Positions 44,296 through 59,196 of a stretch of 64,000 nt of DNA are shown here, one piece after another; position 1 is the stretch's first letter; every line of letters begins with the position of its first letter. The stretch spans positions 5,927,193 to 5,991,192 of the forward strand of contig CM065699.1 in NCBI GenBank assembly GCA_017654935.2, given 5' to 3'. Below the pieces are notes generated by a model. It was not told the DNA's origin, ran no database searches, and saw only the letters and a list, made by a program, of their open reading frames with translations. A program made the translations under genes and the position numbers. This DNA comes from Phymorhynchus buccinoides (lineage: Eukaryota > Mollusca > Gastropoda > Neogastropoda > Raphitomidae).

Positions 44296-44705
44296 TATCA
44301 ATGAAAACGACGATAGGATAGATTTGATTAAGGAAGGAAAATAGTGATATAATCAATGTATATATTTCAACCCCAAATGGAAAATGTAAACAAAGGCACG
44401 AACTTGATGTGTGTAATACGCAAACACATTACATAGCTAAATAATCGGTAATATGAATACAACACATACACTATTCAGCCATGTTAGTCACACCCTTATC
44501 AAGTTGAAACACAGGGGGAATTAATAATTAATTTGGTTAATTCTTTTTTTTTTTGAAACTGTTTAAGGTTTCGGGTAATTTGCAGAGTAAAGACAACTTT
44601 ACTTGTGTAAATATTATTATGTGGACGAGGAAATGATGATGAATGACCATGTCCATGGATGTTGATTTAAATGCTTTCATCCGCTCAATTACCTATGTGT
44701 TTCAG
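44296..44705. other. Intron, no recognised feature
   Basis: Unique AT-rich intron leading to the acceptor TGTTTCAG. Confidence 0.5.
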
Positions 44706-44939
44706 TTATATACAACATTGCTATGCACAAAAAGATCGTTCATAAATCAGAAAGTTATACCTACCCTGGTACCATGAAAGCGACGGATGGCTTCAGCCAC
44801 AATAGGGCGTACTGCTTTTATCCATATAAGAGAGATACCTTATATGACTACGACGCCGCGATCAGACTCGACTTGGCGGACAACAACGCCAAGGTCTTCA
44901 AAGTCATCTCCTATGCCATCTACTCTGATTGGGGGAAAT
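44706..44939 (+). CDS. F5/8-type (FTP) lectin-like domain, N-terminal half
   Basis: A 234-nt exon, phase 1-1, with acceptor TTTCAG ending 44705 and donor GTAAGT from 44940. It encodes IYNIAMHKKIVHKSESYTYP, KATDGFSHNRAYCFYP and AIRLDLADNNAKVFKVISYA. The N-I-A-x-H-K opening, the ATDG box and the x-LDL strand are hallmarks of the galactose-binding-like fold of fucolectins and discoidin (F5/8 C) domains. The second half is the exon at 59766, so the domain is split by a 14.8-kb intron. It probably binds glycans outside the cell; the specificity residues were not assessed. Neighbouring cysteine modules support a secreted or receptor protein. Confidence 0.85.
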
Positions 44940-45013
44940 GTAAGTTCACATCAAATGAGATGGAGAGGGCGTGAGGATGGAGAGAGGAAGAAAAGAAAAA
45001 GAGAGTACAGAGA

Positions 45014-45017
<4 letters not shown>

Positions 45018-45087
<70 letters not shown>
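45018..45087. repeat. (GA)n microsatellite
   Basis: GA dinucleotides, reverse complement of the (CT)n at 42503. Confidence 0.95.
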
Positions 45088-45089
<2 letters not shown>

Positions 45090-45195
45090 GTGATGATGAG
45101 AGAGAGAGATGAAAGGGACTGGAAGATATAAAAACAAAAGGAATGTAAGGTATAAAGAAAGAGAGAGCCCCCGTGGGGATATCGGGGTGGGGGGG

Positions 45196-45432
45196 TGGGG
45201 GGTCTTTTGCATAAATAGTTCCCCCACCTTCTGGAAGTTATGTGCTTGTAACTTCCTCTAATCTATCACTCTTTTTGACTCTGCCTTTTCCCTTTGCTTT
45301 CTGTCATCTACTATCTTTCTGACTTTATTGGTCCATTCTCCTGCCTTTTTTCACGAAACACTTTCAAAAAGATTTCCTCCAGCCGAAGTCGGACTTGCTG
45401 GGCCTAACTATTTCTTGGTTAGGTGCATAACT
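45196..45432 (-). repeat. Right arm of 250-bp inverted repeat
   Basis: Inverted copy of 42151-42400. The two arms and their CT/GA tracts enclose the 44706 exon. Confidence 0.85.
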
Positions 45433-47340
45433 GTGACGTAAGTGTCCCGTGCGACCCGCTTTCTTTATTCCTTATCTACACCCCCCCCCCCTTCTCCCCT
45501 CCCCCCCCCCACCCTCTCTCCTTTTCATTTCTCGACCAACCGCCACGTTAATTGCCCGGCTACTTCAAAACGAACGCCGACTAAGGCAATTATCCCTTTG
45601 AACCACGGTTATCTCCCTTTGTAAGACACCGCGTCCTTACCCATCACAAGAAAGTGACAACCACGGTTATCTCCCTTTGAAGACGGTTTTGCCTTTCCAA
45701 TCACAAGGTTAGGAATGTCCGGCATGTGATAAGGATGTAATAGGTGCGTGATTGTTCGGTACACTCTGAACATCATCTTGTGACGTGTCGACTGCTATAA
45801 ACCAATAGCAGGCTTTCATTGTTTGAAAGTGAAGGCTATAATTGGCGTAGTGAGAAAAAGTTTTTCACACAAGACGCTGAAACTGACTAGAGCAACACCT
45901 CTCCCAGCCAGAATAGCCCACCTAGTAAGTCTTATTGATGACTGGTGATTGAGACTGGTTGTTTGTTTGACCCTATTTTTGATCTAGATCCTATGTTCAA
46001 TGATGAATAAGGAGTAGATAGATATGTTATAGAAAAGAAGTGGTAAACATTCTATTCTATTTATGTGCACTGATTATTTTGTGTGTGTGTGTGTTTTTGA
46101 CTTGAACACTTTTGGTACCAGAACCGGAGTTTATGCCTACTAACCCTTTTGTCTATTTTTAGTAGGAAACCTATGGGCCGCAATCTTGCACTATTTTTAG
46201 TAGGAAACCTATGGGCCGCAATCTTGCACTTTATGATACCATTCCTTTCCAGGTGTTGGATGGAGAATGATGTTGTCTTGATCACCTTTTATGTTTTACT
46301 GATCTCAGTTTGTTAACTGAAATTCAGTTTATTTATTAACTAGTGCTATTGTACAAGGGAAGCCTTCAAGCCGGTTGGGATTCACTAATTCCCTGCCGAC
46401 TGAAGCCCCTTGTCTCTAAGCCATAGAGATCTACATCCACCTTCTCCTGTGATTATCAGCAGGGCATCGTGGGCCGGACGATCATCCCGGACTCCACCAA
46501 GCACCAAGACGGGAAAGACGCCCCGCACCCAGAATCCGTGAGGAGACCACGCCTGAACCGTGCCATCCCGCGAAGCCGTAACCGGAACGACTGGGAGCTA
46601 CTCTCATTTGACGAGCAAGCCCAGCCAACCCAGCACTCGCCGATCACCACGGAGGAACCTGACAACAGCTAAGTCCACCGGACTGCGCCAATCATTTGAA
46701 CTTTCCTACGGACACTGAAGATAATTAGTAACCCTTCCGGCATGGGGCGAACCTTATAGAAAGACAAAAGTCTTGTGAATCCTTTCGGATTTCATTGTTT
46801 TTTATCCATATTTTGTTTTGGCGCCATTGAGCTGCTTTATTATTATTGTTGCATAATCTTATGCAGATTTTGGGAGTAAATAAAATACAAGTGTCAAATA
46901 ATCCTGAACCCTTTGGTCAGACTGATGAGAGTGGGAGTCTTGTAATTTCATGTAAAACCCTACTTCTCTCTGTCTGCCATTTAGAGCAATTCAACCACTT
47001 GTATTTCTTACAACCATACGAGCCAGAACCCGGGCACAAATATAAATTTATTAGATGAAAAGGGGCCGGGAAAGTTGCTCATCTCCCATATCCTAGAGAA
47101 GTGGGCTAAAGGCAAATTTTCTAAAGTCTTCCCTAGGGACTTAGCCTTTTAACCCATTACCTCGTCACAATAACGACAGGAAACTGTTTGAGCGATCGAA
47201 GAAGAAGAAAAAGAAAGAAAGAGAGAAATAGCTCAAATACTCCACGGATATATCGACCCACCTGGGGAGTATAAAAAATGGTCGATTTATCCGAGAGTCA
47301 ATTTATCTCTATCCTCGGATGAATCAACCTTTTCTGCTAG
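45433..47340. other. Unassigned intron; small ORF and 43-bp duplication
   Basis: CACGGTTATCTCCCTTTG occurs at 45604 and 45663. A 43-bp duplication (TTTTTAGTAGGAAACCTATG) starts at 46156 and 46192. A frame at 46412-46672 encodes an R/P/N-rich peptide (RPRLNRAIPRSRNRNDWELL) in GC-rich sequence, perhaps the end of a retroelement protein; not recognised. Confidence 0.4.
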
Positions 47341-47469
47341 AGTGTCGATCATTTTATCCAGCAAACAGATAGAATACAATAGCCGGCGTTTCTTGCAACG
47401 CATAAACCCACCTAGTAGTCCTAGATCCTATGATTATCAAAAAGACTACGAAATACATCCCCCCCATCT

Positions 47470-47660
47470 CTCCAAAAAGTTTCCAATCAACCAATCTAGA
47501 TATACTAATAATATTGTTATTCCAAAACCTAGAACTGATCTTTTCAAAACAAGCTTAACATACTCAGGTGGTACTCTTTAGAATTCCTTAACAACTAATC
47601 TTAAGCAGAAAAGCAGCATTACTTCCTTCAAAAACGCGTATCAAAATAGTCTATTTCAGA
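47470..47660 (+). pseudogene. LINE ORF2 C-terminal fragment
   Basis: RYTNNIVIPKPRTDLFKTSL and TYSGGTL, then a stop replacing the expected Trp, then NSLTTNLK and SFKNAY. This is the RTDLFK...YSG-x-LWNSLP...FK block at the end of many LINE ORF2 proteins. A TTAA-flanked MITE follows immediately. Confidence 0.7.
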
Positions 47661-47662
47661 GA

Positions 47663-47906
47663 TTAACCCTTTCACCGCCAATGTTGCATTTATGCACCAC
47701 AAGGTTTTGACACCCATGCTACCAAAAGGCATAAAATGAGGGCCTGTTATCTGAAGACCCTATTTTCTTAATTTTAGGAGGTAAGGATAGGCCTAATGTT
47801 ATACATGTCACAGAGGAATTCATAATATTGCAGATATTTTTTTTCTCTACCCAGTTAGGTTTAATGGTATTTTTTGCTGAAAAATGGCTGGCGGCGAAAG
47901 GGTTAA
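47663..47906 (+). mobile_element. TTAA-flanked piggyBac-like MITE, copy 2
   Basis: Ends TTAACCCTTTCACCGCCA and TGGCGGCGAAAGGGTTAA are 18-bp inverted repeats including the TTAA. Internal GACCCTATT-TCTTA and GAGGTAAGGATAGGCCTA match the other copies. Confidence 0.9.
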
Positions 47907-47933
47907 AAAAAAAACATGTGAATGATGATATTT

Positions 47934-50482
47934 GAATACAATAAAGCGAGGCTTACCTCGTAAGGTGATGCTGTTTGTAGATTCTTGCGAAGCAGTAATA
48001 ACTGGAACGAGTGTACAGGAGATATTGCAGCCAGGCCAACCAGTATTGAAAGCTGCTGCGAAGGAACACTGCATCCCATAGTCCATCATGTTTGGGTTTG
48101 TCATTACAATATTCCTGGTAAGGGGCACAACAGATGTCAAGCATTTGACGACTTCCCCCGCATTGTGTAACAAGGGCGTCGACGAGCGGCAGACATGTCC
48201 GTCACCAGCAATGCCACGCACTTGCGACACCCCGTAGAGTGTCACATCCTGACACAAACTTGGAAGGGATTCTGTCTTCTAGTTCACGAGATACAGCTTG
48301 AAGAATAAACACATAGCGCAAAGAAGGAAATATCGGTTTTCAAGGTCACACTTCAAGGTTAAGGTCAGCATGGTGATAATTTATGCTCGGATGTTTTCTT
48401 CTCTAGGGTATACAGTACCACACACAATCTGAAGCGCTTCTGTCAAGTACCAATGTGGAAAATATGGCTTAAAACCCAATGTGTAGACCCCTACCACTTT
48501 CAAGGCCTACGGATCGCCCGGACCGTGACCTTGACCTTGATCGGTATGCCACCATCAGAACGGGCATAAGCCAAAGTACCTTCATGCCAAATTTGAAGAC
48601 TCTAACACTAACGGTGTGGGAGTTATGGCCCCTGAAAGATTTTCGGTTTTCAAGGTCGTACGCCAAGGTCAAGGTCACGACGGCAAATATGGTTTGCGCG
48701 GATGCCTTCCTCTCATGGTGACACACCAGCACACACAATTTGACGTGATTCTGTCAACCCGTTCGAAAGATATCCTTGGGACAGACAGAAGGAGAAAAAA
48801 ATGACCCTCCGATTTTCAGGCTCCAGCGATCTTTTTGACCTTGACCTTGATCTTGATCGGTATGCCATCATCAGAACGGGTATAAGCCAAACCACCTTCA
48901 TACCAAGTTTCAACATCCTATGTTGATCGGTGCCCGAGATATGGCTAAAAATAGATTTTCGGTTTTCAAGGTCGTACATCAAGGTCAAGGTCACAACGGC
49001 AAAATGGTTTGCGCCGATCTCTTCCTATTAAGGAGGCACACCTTCTCACAAAATTTGACGCGATTCGGTCAAGCGGTTCGGGAGATATCCTTGGGACAGA
49101 CAGAAAACAAAACAAAAAAAACAACAAACAAACAAACAAACAACAAGGGCGTCGACGAGCGGCAGACATGTCCGTCACCAGCAATGCCACGCACTTGCGA
49201 CACCCCGTAGAGTGTCACATCCTGACACAAAATTGGAAGGGATTCTGTCTTCTAGTTCACGAGATACAGCTTGAAGAATAAACATATAGCGCAAAGAAGG
49301 AAATTTCGGTTTTCAAGGTCACACTTCAAGGTCAAGGTCAGCATGGTGATACTTTATGCTCAGATGTTTTCTTCTCTAGGGTATACAGTACCACACACAC
49401 TCTGAAGCGCTTCTGTCAAGTACAAATGTGGAAAATATGGCTTAAAACTCCTACCACTTTCAAGGCCTACTGATCGCCCGGACCGTGACCTTGACCTTGA
49501 TCGGTATGCCACCATCAGAACGGGCATAAGCCAAAGTACCTTCATGCCAAATTTGAAGACTCTAACACCAACGGTGTGGGAGTTATGGCCCCTTAAAGAT
49601 TTTCGGTTTTCAAGGTCGTACAAATACGACAAGGTCAAGGTCACGACGGCAAAATGGTTTGCGCGGATGCCTTCCTCTCATGGTGACACACCAGCACACC
49701 AAAGTTGACGCGATTCGGTCAACCCGTTCGAAAGATATCCTTGGGACAGACAGAAGGAGAAAAAATGACCCTCCGATTTTCAGGCTCCAGCGATCTTTTT
49801 GACCTTGACCTCGACCTTGATCGGTATGCCATCATCAGAACGGGCATAAGCCAAACCACCTTCATACCAAGTTTCAACATCCTATGTCGACTGGTGCCCG
49901 AGATATGGCTAAAAATAGATTTTCGGTTTTCAAGGTCGTACGTCAAGGTCAAGGTCACGACGGCAAAATGCTTTGCGCGGATCTCTTCCTATTAAGGTGG
50001 CACACCTTCACACAAAATTTGACGCGATTCGGTCAAGCGGTTCTGGAGATATCCTTGGGACAGACAGAAAAAAAAAAAAAACAAAAAAAACCCCCAGACA
50101 AACCAGCCCATCGCAAAGTCCGATCACCTTCGGTGACGGACAAAAATACAAACCAGCCCATCGCAATAGTCTGTCTTGGTGACGGACTAATGAAGGCCCC
50201 TGTTTTGGGGTCTACCTGATGGACTATGTCAAGTAACACACAAATAATCCACCATTATGGTTGTCCCTTCGCCTGATGTTCTTTATTTGCTGTGTTCTGT
50301 GTTTGCACGTTGTGCACTGTGTCTTGGGTGGGTGATAGTTATTGTTCTTGGCAGGTAGTGCCTTCTTTCTATTAACATTCAAAAAAGGGTTGGGCCTGTA
50401 CACTCGTTCCAGTTATTACTGCTTCGCAAGAATCTACAAACAGCATCACCTTACGAGGTAAGCCTCGCTTTATTGTATTCAA
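47934..50482. mobile_element. Element with 85-bp inverted ends
   Basis: 47934-48018 and 50397-50482 are almost perfect inverted copies (AAAGCGAGGCTTACCTCG; TTCTTGCGAAGCAGTAATAA). Between them lies the 973-bp tandem duplication. No transposase. Confidence 0.75.
48169..50090. repeat. 973-bp tandem duplication rich in AGGTCA repeats
   Basis: AACAAGGGCGTCGACGAGCG starts at 48169 and 49142. Each copy contains two related ~310-bp halves (GATCGGTATGCCA at 48538, 48857, 49499 and 49819). Each half has TGACCTTGACCT at its start and AGGTCAAGGTCA near its middle. Confidence 0.9.
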
Positions 50483-50483
50483 T

Positions 50484-53400
50484 TCTTGCTCAGCAGCATA
50501 ACTGGAACTATACTGTACAGGAGATTTGAGAGCCAGTGTTCTCGAAGCAGCATAAAGCTACGACGGTCATAGCATGCATAGGCGCATGTTTCTTTGTTTC
50601 CGAGAACAGAGTGTTCGGTTCAACTATTCGTGTGAAATTCGCATCTCACGTCAAGCATCAGAGCTGTGCAATGAAGCTGGGCTATTTCTAGTGTGAATTA
50701 TTGTGATAGGAAACGCCCCATGCTTCACAGCATGTAACACTGTTACAGTTGCGTTATATTTGCACACAGAGAGTGTCTGGTACTGACCATTATCTGCTAG
50801 CAATCAGTTCCAATTTCATCACTTCCAAACGTCGCCCTGTGGTGGGCAGTGGAACAGCTGCTACGATTTATTGTGATTTCACAACTGAATGCGCCCCACG
50901 CATTAGGGAAACGCTATTCACCATATGTGTATTGAAATTGTAGCCAAGGCCAGAGAAGTCAAGCCGGTTGGAAACCGATACCCCGCCTGTCAGACGGCAG
51001 CGTGAGAAAGAAAGGGAGAGAGAGAGCATGGATGAGAGAGAGAGACACAGAGGGAGAGAGGGGGGGGGCTATGCTTGGTGCAGCAGCTCCGTTCCTCTTC
51101 AAATTCCTCAGTTGCCATAAATATCCCTCATGCAACAGCATTCCAGAGGTTACAATAACAGAGCTTCTCTCTTCTTCACCGTTTTCCGTTAGCTTGTACA
51201 TATATAAACCAATATGTTTTCTTTTCTTGTCTCTCTCTTTTGTCTTTCATTCCCCCTTTTTTAATTTTAATTTTACAACCATACAGGTCCAGTAACTGAT
51301 TGGCATGATTAGGTCCTTACCATAATGCTTGGCCTTATATGGCTTAAGTCTTTCATAATTGTTTGTAATGACCTCTTCGCCTTTAGTTACTCAACAGTTG
51401 TGTTGAAGTGGCGAAGATAACATTGAGATTAAAGTCAGGATACGACCCCAGTGTGTAAGAATCATGTTAATTTTTTCTAAATCAAAAGTATAGACAGGTT
51501 GTCATACATGATGGGTTCTTGGGGCAACCCTTTTAATAATAGTGGACTGTCCACACTCATGTTAACGTTGTGCTTACACACACCCCCGTCACAAACACAC
51601 ACGCCTACACCCCCCCACAACCCTTCTTGAAAAGGGTATTTCCATGAAAGGACTAATGTGTCTTTTCCCTTCTGCATCACGACCTGGCGTGAAGAAGCGC
51701 CATTTGTATGATGGGATGAGGATAGGGGTGGATGGGGTGGGGAGGGGTGGACGCGGGGAGATTCCTTTTCCACTTTATGCTCGGTGTCCATCTGTGTTCT
51801 ACCGAGGACCCAGCATGTTTGACAGTCGTGTGAAAGGTAGCACACACCTTGTTGCTTTTGACTTGCTGACAGGTTATGCACACAAGCAGGCCTGCTTCTT
51901 TTGGTCTCCCTTCCCAAGACCCAAACAACATGGGCAACAGCGGACCAAAACGCGTACACAACCCACGCCAGTCAGTGTGAATGACATGGCAGCAGGTGTG
52001 AGAAAAACACAGACTGAAACACAAAGGTTGCTTTGTATAAGCCAAGACACGAGATGTACACCGAGCCTTACTCCGTTTCTCCGTTATAGGGCCTATTCTG
52101 TTATGTTAGCTACATGTCAGTCTGTACAAAAAATCTCACCAAGGCCCTTGTAGCCTCTATCAACTTACTGCTTTTTCACTTTCTTGTTAGGCCTATGCAC
52201 TTTTGTTTATATCTTCACTAGGTGCCATGCAAAGTTCATGAGAATTGGCAGGTCTACGAAGTAAGCTGTTTAGGTAGAGTTACTGTTTTAGCTCTTGACA
52301 CCATGTTAAATGTCATTTGAAATCAGGGTCCTGTATCTGCAAATTTACTGTTTTCCCCTGTGTGTCTGTCACCATGTGTGAGTGGCAAATTGAAGTGTAC
52401 CTTCTACATGTATTTATAAAGGAAATTAAGGTACGCCAGTATTGAGTAGTAATTGGAGTTATCTCCGATCAGTCTACCAGACGCGCATTGCTTTTGGTTC
52501 ATAGTGTTCAAGGCCACAAAAACCTGCATGGTACCCCTTTACACACTCTCTGATGGTACACATGGTGCGGTTATTGTCTGTATTCTTGGTATCTGAAGCT
52601 CGCAGAGGAAAGAATGTGTGGGCCTGAAAATTTATGTCAGCCTAGAAATGAAATGTTCTGTAGCAAACGTTCTCCTTGCTCATGTTATTTGTCTTATAGC
52701 CAGAGACTGTTCAAATGGAGAGTCTACCTCCGTCACCACTGGCTCAGTATCGCCTTGGGCCTGTCATACCATTGCGATGTGATTTCCACTGTTTCCTTAT
52801 CCCTTGTATTTTCCCCACCGTATTAACGATGTAATTAGGGCGGGGTTCCAATACTTCACGACAAGGTTTGGGGTAATAGTCTTTTTCCAAGAGCGTAAGA
52901 GTTTGACAGATTTGTTATGAACCAGTAACACAGTGTTTGTTTGGTAGGCGTTTCGCATTACAGATGCAGATTTAATTGCTACCAGCAGCGGAAAGAATGT
53001 GACCCTGACAGGGCAATTTCCTGAAATAATATCAATATTTTGGTTCTTCCTTGACACCGCCGGTGCCTTATAACTGTTTTTCAGTAACGATAGGAAATTC
53101 TATCTGTTTCTTACCTCTCTTGCCGTCAGTTCACATTTCCTCTTGGTCAATGCCTGTTTATACATGCATGTGAGTGACCTCACCCTTTTCTTCTTTTGTT
53201 ATTGTTTTCCTCGTTCTTATGTCAGTGACAATAGTTTTTCTAATCTTAATGAAGTGATGTCACTTACTCGTGTCTGGTTGAGACAGGTCTTCATGTCGAT
53301 GGCTCAATATATATTTCTCATTGTCGTTGTCACATTTGTAGCACAACTGGTCCCACAACCGATGGTTGATTGTTTGGTTTCGTTATGAGAGTGATAGGCC

Positions 53401-53686
53401 TGTCATAGGCAATAACAGAAACCACCAGTGTGCAAATGACTGCGACAAAGTCACCCAGTAAAGAGAACACAGAATAGGAGAGTGGAAAATTATATTCTCT
53501 CCGCACTACACAGAACACCAGTCAGTAAACAAGGCCCTCGGCCTAGCCCGCACAGAGGGTGGCGATGCCACAGCAGCTATGAATCACACGTCTTATCTGG
53601 TCGGTTGTCCAGCGCAAAACTGGTTGGCCTGGCTGCAATATCTCCTGTACAGTATAGTTCCAGTTATGCTGCTGAGCAAGAATTAT
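50484..53686. mobile_element. Element with ~42-bp inverted ends
   Basis: CTTGCTCAGCAGCATAACTG at 50486 and its complement ending 53683 are inverted ends continuing to GTACAGGAGAT. They resemble the ends of the adjacent 47934 element. The interior (G/A-rich 50998-51068, otherwise unique) has no recognised protein; a 169-codon frame at 51644-52153 matches nothing known. Confidence 0.65.
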
Positions 53687-53986
53687 GATTGCTGATTTTG
53701 TTATATGTGATAACATATATGTGTTTGATACTTTTGTATGATATAACTTGATTTGTTTATTACTATCTTGCTATTACTGATAATGATGAGGAGTGTCATC
53801 CTTTTGTTGATTTTATGTTTGCATGATGTGACTTTTCTTCTTTTTTTTCTGTACGTTAAATTCCAAAATGTCCCCATCCTTATCCCCCTCTGTGCCTCTT
53901 CCCCCCCATCCTCCCTCCCTTTTCTTCTCATTTCTGCATATACATATATTATTTAGCTTTCTTGTTTGATTTACTTTATTTTCCCC

Positions 53987-54065
53987 CAGGGCTGGGTGGA
54001 AAAAAAAGCATGTAACTTGCTTATCATGTTCCCTGGTTAAATAAAATTTCGTTTTCGTTTTCGTT
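53987..54065 (+). mobile_element. LINE-like tail before (CT)n
   Basis: CAGGGCTGGGTGGAAAAAA, TTCCCTGGTTAAATAAAA and TTTTCG units form a tandem tail that meets CT dinucleotides. Confidence 0.5.

Positions 54066-55648
<1,583 letters not shown>

Positions 55649-55713
<65 letters not shown>
55649..55713. repeat. (CT)n, 3' boundary of L1/Tx1-like LINE
   Basis: Pure CT dinucleotides. Confidence 0.95.
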
Positions 55714-55718
<5 letters not shown>

Positions 55719-57109
55719 CGCGACGTCGATTCCTCAGTTTTCAAGCTTGATATCTTTCTCTAGTGGATTTCAAATTTCAGGGTGTTCGTTCTTCTTTCTT
55801 CTTAAATTCTTTCCTCCGCGATATCTCGGCGGGATTCACTGGAATAACTCTTCCAGGGGGTGGAACTCGCGACAGCGTCCACCCATCACCTCTCCTTAGG
55901 TGACATCAGTCAGGGCCTCCAGGTACACCCATGTACCGCCCAGGGGTCAGCCTGTGTACTGCAAACACATGTGGCGCCCCGATTATGCATCATGACAAAA
56001 TTCATAAATGAATCTTTTAGTACTCACCCATTTATAATCATTACACATGTTCGGTTGCCACAACCTAACCATCACACATATTGAAACACCACCACACTAT
56101 AATCATCACTACATATGATTATGCGTTATTTTCACTTTTACAATATAAACTTATATTACCTGCAAACCCATGCAGACTAGCCACAATTAGGCCTGTGTGC
56201 CCCAAGCACACACAAAACAGACTCCAGCCTTCCTTCAAGAAAATAATTCAAGGAGTGAATACAAAAACAACCGTGCGAGGCCGAGACACAATTTGTGTGA
56301 GTAAAACTCTAAAAAGAACACAGGCTGTTATTACCTTTGCACGGGCAATTCATTGGGCCTCTAACTTGGTTGTACACCACAAAATAATCAAAAACAATTT
56401 ATGTTAACTATTAGCCTATTTTATACCAAAAACAATGTGCATAGTACCACACACCATGACAGGAATTCTTAAAAAAGACAACATTGACAGACACACGCTA
56501 TTGAAACTAAGCCATATTATGATAATTGCCAAGATGTGTATAAGCATATGCAACAACAAAAAGAATCTAAACGGCCAATATCAACGATATTTGAAAAACA
56601 GTTGCAACTAAGAAAAGTATAAAAGGCATACGTGCACACACATTCACACATAATCACTTACGTATCTGCACACACACAGACACACATTCATACATATACA
56701 CTCACGGAGCACATACACACAAAATACAGCCTTAGTATAACCTTTCTTTCAAAAAGAAAGGGGCTACAGGGGAAACACGCCTCTTCGCTTTCCATATCCC
56801 CCGCACCCTCTTGCACCCTTTCGATTTCGTTCGTGCAAGAGTATGGTGCACCGGGGGAATATAGAAAGTGAAAAGGATTAGGTCTTTCAACTTTTTCCTC
56901 GCTTTTGTTCTATTTCTATACCTTTCTTTTTTAAGCAGATGTGTACACACGCACATACTTCTATAATACCTTGTATGACGCTTTATTGGACAAACAGTGC
57001 GTAGTAATTGATTAATGTTCCTATTGATGGTAACAACGATGATGATAGAGTTGATAGTGTGTTAATTAATAATCAATGGTTGACATTACGGGCATAATTG
57101 TTTTATGTT
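55714..57109. other. Intron; hairpin at 56785-56865
   Basis: No gene recognised. CTTTCCATATCCCCCG...CTCTTGCAC pairs imperfectly with GTGCAAGAG...CGGGGGAATATAGAAAG around a centre near 56825. CA repeats lie at 56635-56720. Confidence 0.5.
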
Positions 57110-57280
57110 GCACATACACACACACACACATGCGCGCGAGCACAAACGCACATAAACGCACGCATGCATGAACACACACGCACGCACGCACACACACACA
57201 CACACGCACGCACACACACACACACACACACATTCTAAAATCACGATCTATGTGAAAAGACATTAAATTAAAGATTCATT

Positions 57281-57316
<36 letters not shown>
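57110..57316. repeat. CA/GC microsatellites
   Basis: 57114-57232 mixed CA/GC and 57284-57316 CA. Confidence 0.9.
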
Positions 57317-57320
<4 letters not shown>

Positions 57321-59196
57321 ATGAATGATCAGTACACCAAACTCTAAGTCATACAGAAACCCAGACACTTATGTATCAGACTAAAACACTAAACTACACC
57401 GAAGAAAAATGTCCATCTTAGCTCATCACACAGACAAATGTATGAAAGATGTGAGGGGGAAAAGGGGAAAGAGAAAAAAAAAGATGTGCCGCCTCAAAAA
57501 AAAAGGGAAAAAAAAAGAAAACAAAACAAAAAAGAGAGACACAAAAAAGAAATGAAAAGAAAGGCGGGGACTGTGGAGGGTATAAAAAAAAAAGGAGACA
57601 ACAAAAAAGTCAGTTTTTGGACCAACATACCCGTAAACTTTTTTGTTTCCATGCCTATATTCAATCTGACATTGATTATGCATCAACATGTTGGGATTCA
57701 GCTTCAGTAAACGATATGCAAGCATGATATTGGTGACACCCCTTTTGGTCATGGATGCTGAATGAATGAGTTCTTGCTCTCTTCTCTCCAGTTGTGTTAT
57801 TGGTTGATTCTCCCAGATGGACGTTACTAAAAGCCAAGCATAATAGACACGAGGTCTTTTGTTTTATTATAATGATAACCTGCTGCAGGTCTGAGATTGA
57901 TTTTGTTGTGGTGATGCTATGAGTCCCTGTGCAATCAGATTAGGGCTTGGTGTCTTCCATAACAATGTGAGTTCTTTCACAATTTGTGAGAAGTTTTAAT
58001 GCAACATTTATGAAATAGCTCTTTTGTTTGGAGATTCTCCTTTGTCATTTTTGGTGAATGAATATAACATGAATATGAGGAACGTTCTGGCAGGAAACAC
58101 GAACTCTGAAATATCCACACGTGTATTCAATCATGAAAATGTGAGGTTGTAGCATTGACAAAGAGTTAGCGCTTTTGTTTTTCTTTTGATTCTAACTGTT
58201 TGATTAATAGCTTCTCAAATTCTGGTATGATAGCATAATTGATGCACGAGCCGTACATAACGTCACATAATAATTAATGTCTGTTCCTTATGAATCCTTC
58301 AAATGGACGCTTTGTATTGTTCAATGTGTTTCTTTTTCTGAATGTTAAGGTTTTCCAATGAATTATGCTTTACATTCACGCATACATATTTACAAACATT
58401 GATGTGCTTTGAAACAATCTCTTGAAAGGGTTGGAATTATTCAGAAAACGCAATTTACAGATATATTGATTGTGCGGGGACAGCGTCACAAGAACTGACC
58501 CCCCCCACCACCACCACCCTCCTCTCCCCTCACCCTTCCCCTCCCCTTTCCACTCAGCTCACCAGAGTTAATCCTAGATTGTAGGCTTATAAGTCTGTAT
58601 AAACAAACAAACAAAAGCTAACAATGATAACACCAAAATCTATGTCACCAAAATTATATGTTATCAATTATTGAACAGCAAGAAGAGTCATGACCTGGGC
58701 ATGGGCAGGCCCCCACAAAGTGTAAGGAGTTCAGGGCACAAACTATGGATTGCGGGTGGCTTTTTCTCTGAAGACCCGCTTTTGTCCAGCTCTCTATAGC
58801 GTTTCTTTGCATTATTAACCACTGAACAGTACGAACACATTACAAAGTCACCCAGAATAATTCAAAACCTAAATGTGTTCCACCTGTGGCAAACAGCATG
58901 TGACATTACAGAAAGAATAGAACTGAAATCTGCCCGATATAGTTTTTCTTTTAGGCCGGATTCGCCCCCTCCCACAAAGGGGGTAGAGGGCTGGGACAAT
59001 ATTATGAACCCTGATTTTAAGTTTGGGGTACCCTAACAAATACATCAAAACCAAAACATCAATTTTAGCAAACATATTGAGCCAGACGACATAACATCCC
59101 AGACTAATATCAGTAAATTGGTGGTATAACAGGTCTTGTAAGTCGTACCTTTTGAAGAAAAAAGTACGTTTAAGTTCTAGCCAAAAGTGCAAACAA
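57317..59196. other. Intron; dispersed repeat copy 2
   Basis: 57600-57715 matches 29610-29715. An A-rich purine tract lies at 57455-57600. The rest (57720-59190) is unique with no supported gene. Confidence 0.5.

Noticed and set aside
51644..52153. 169-codon ORF
   Set aside because: No recognisable domain or splice context, and it lies inside a TIR-bounded intronic segment.
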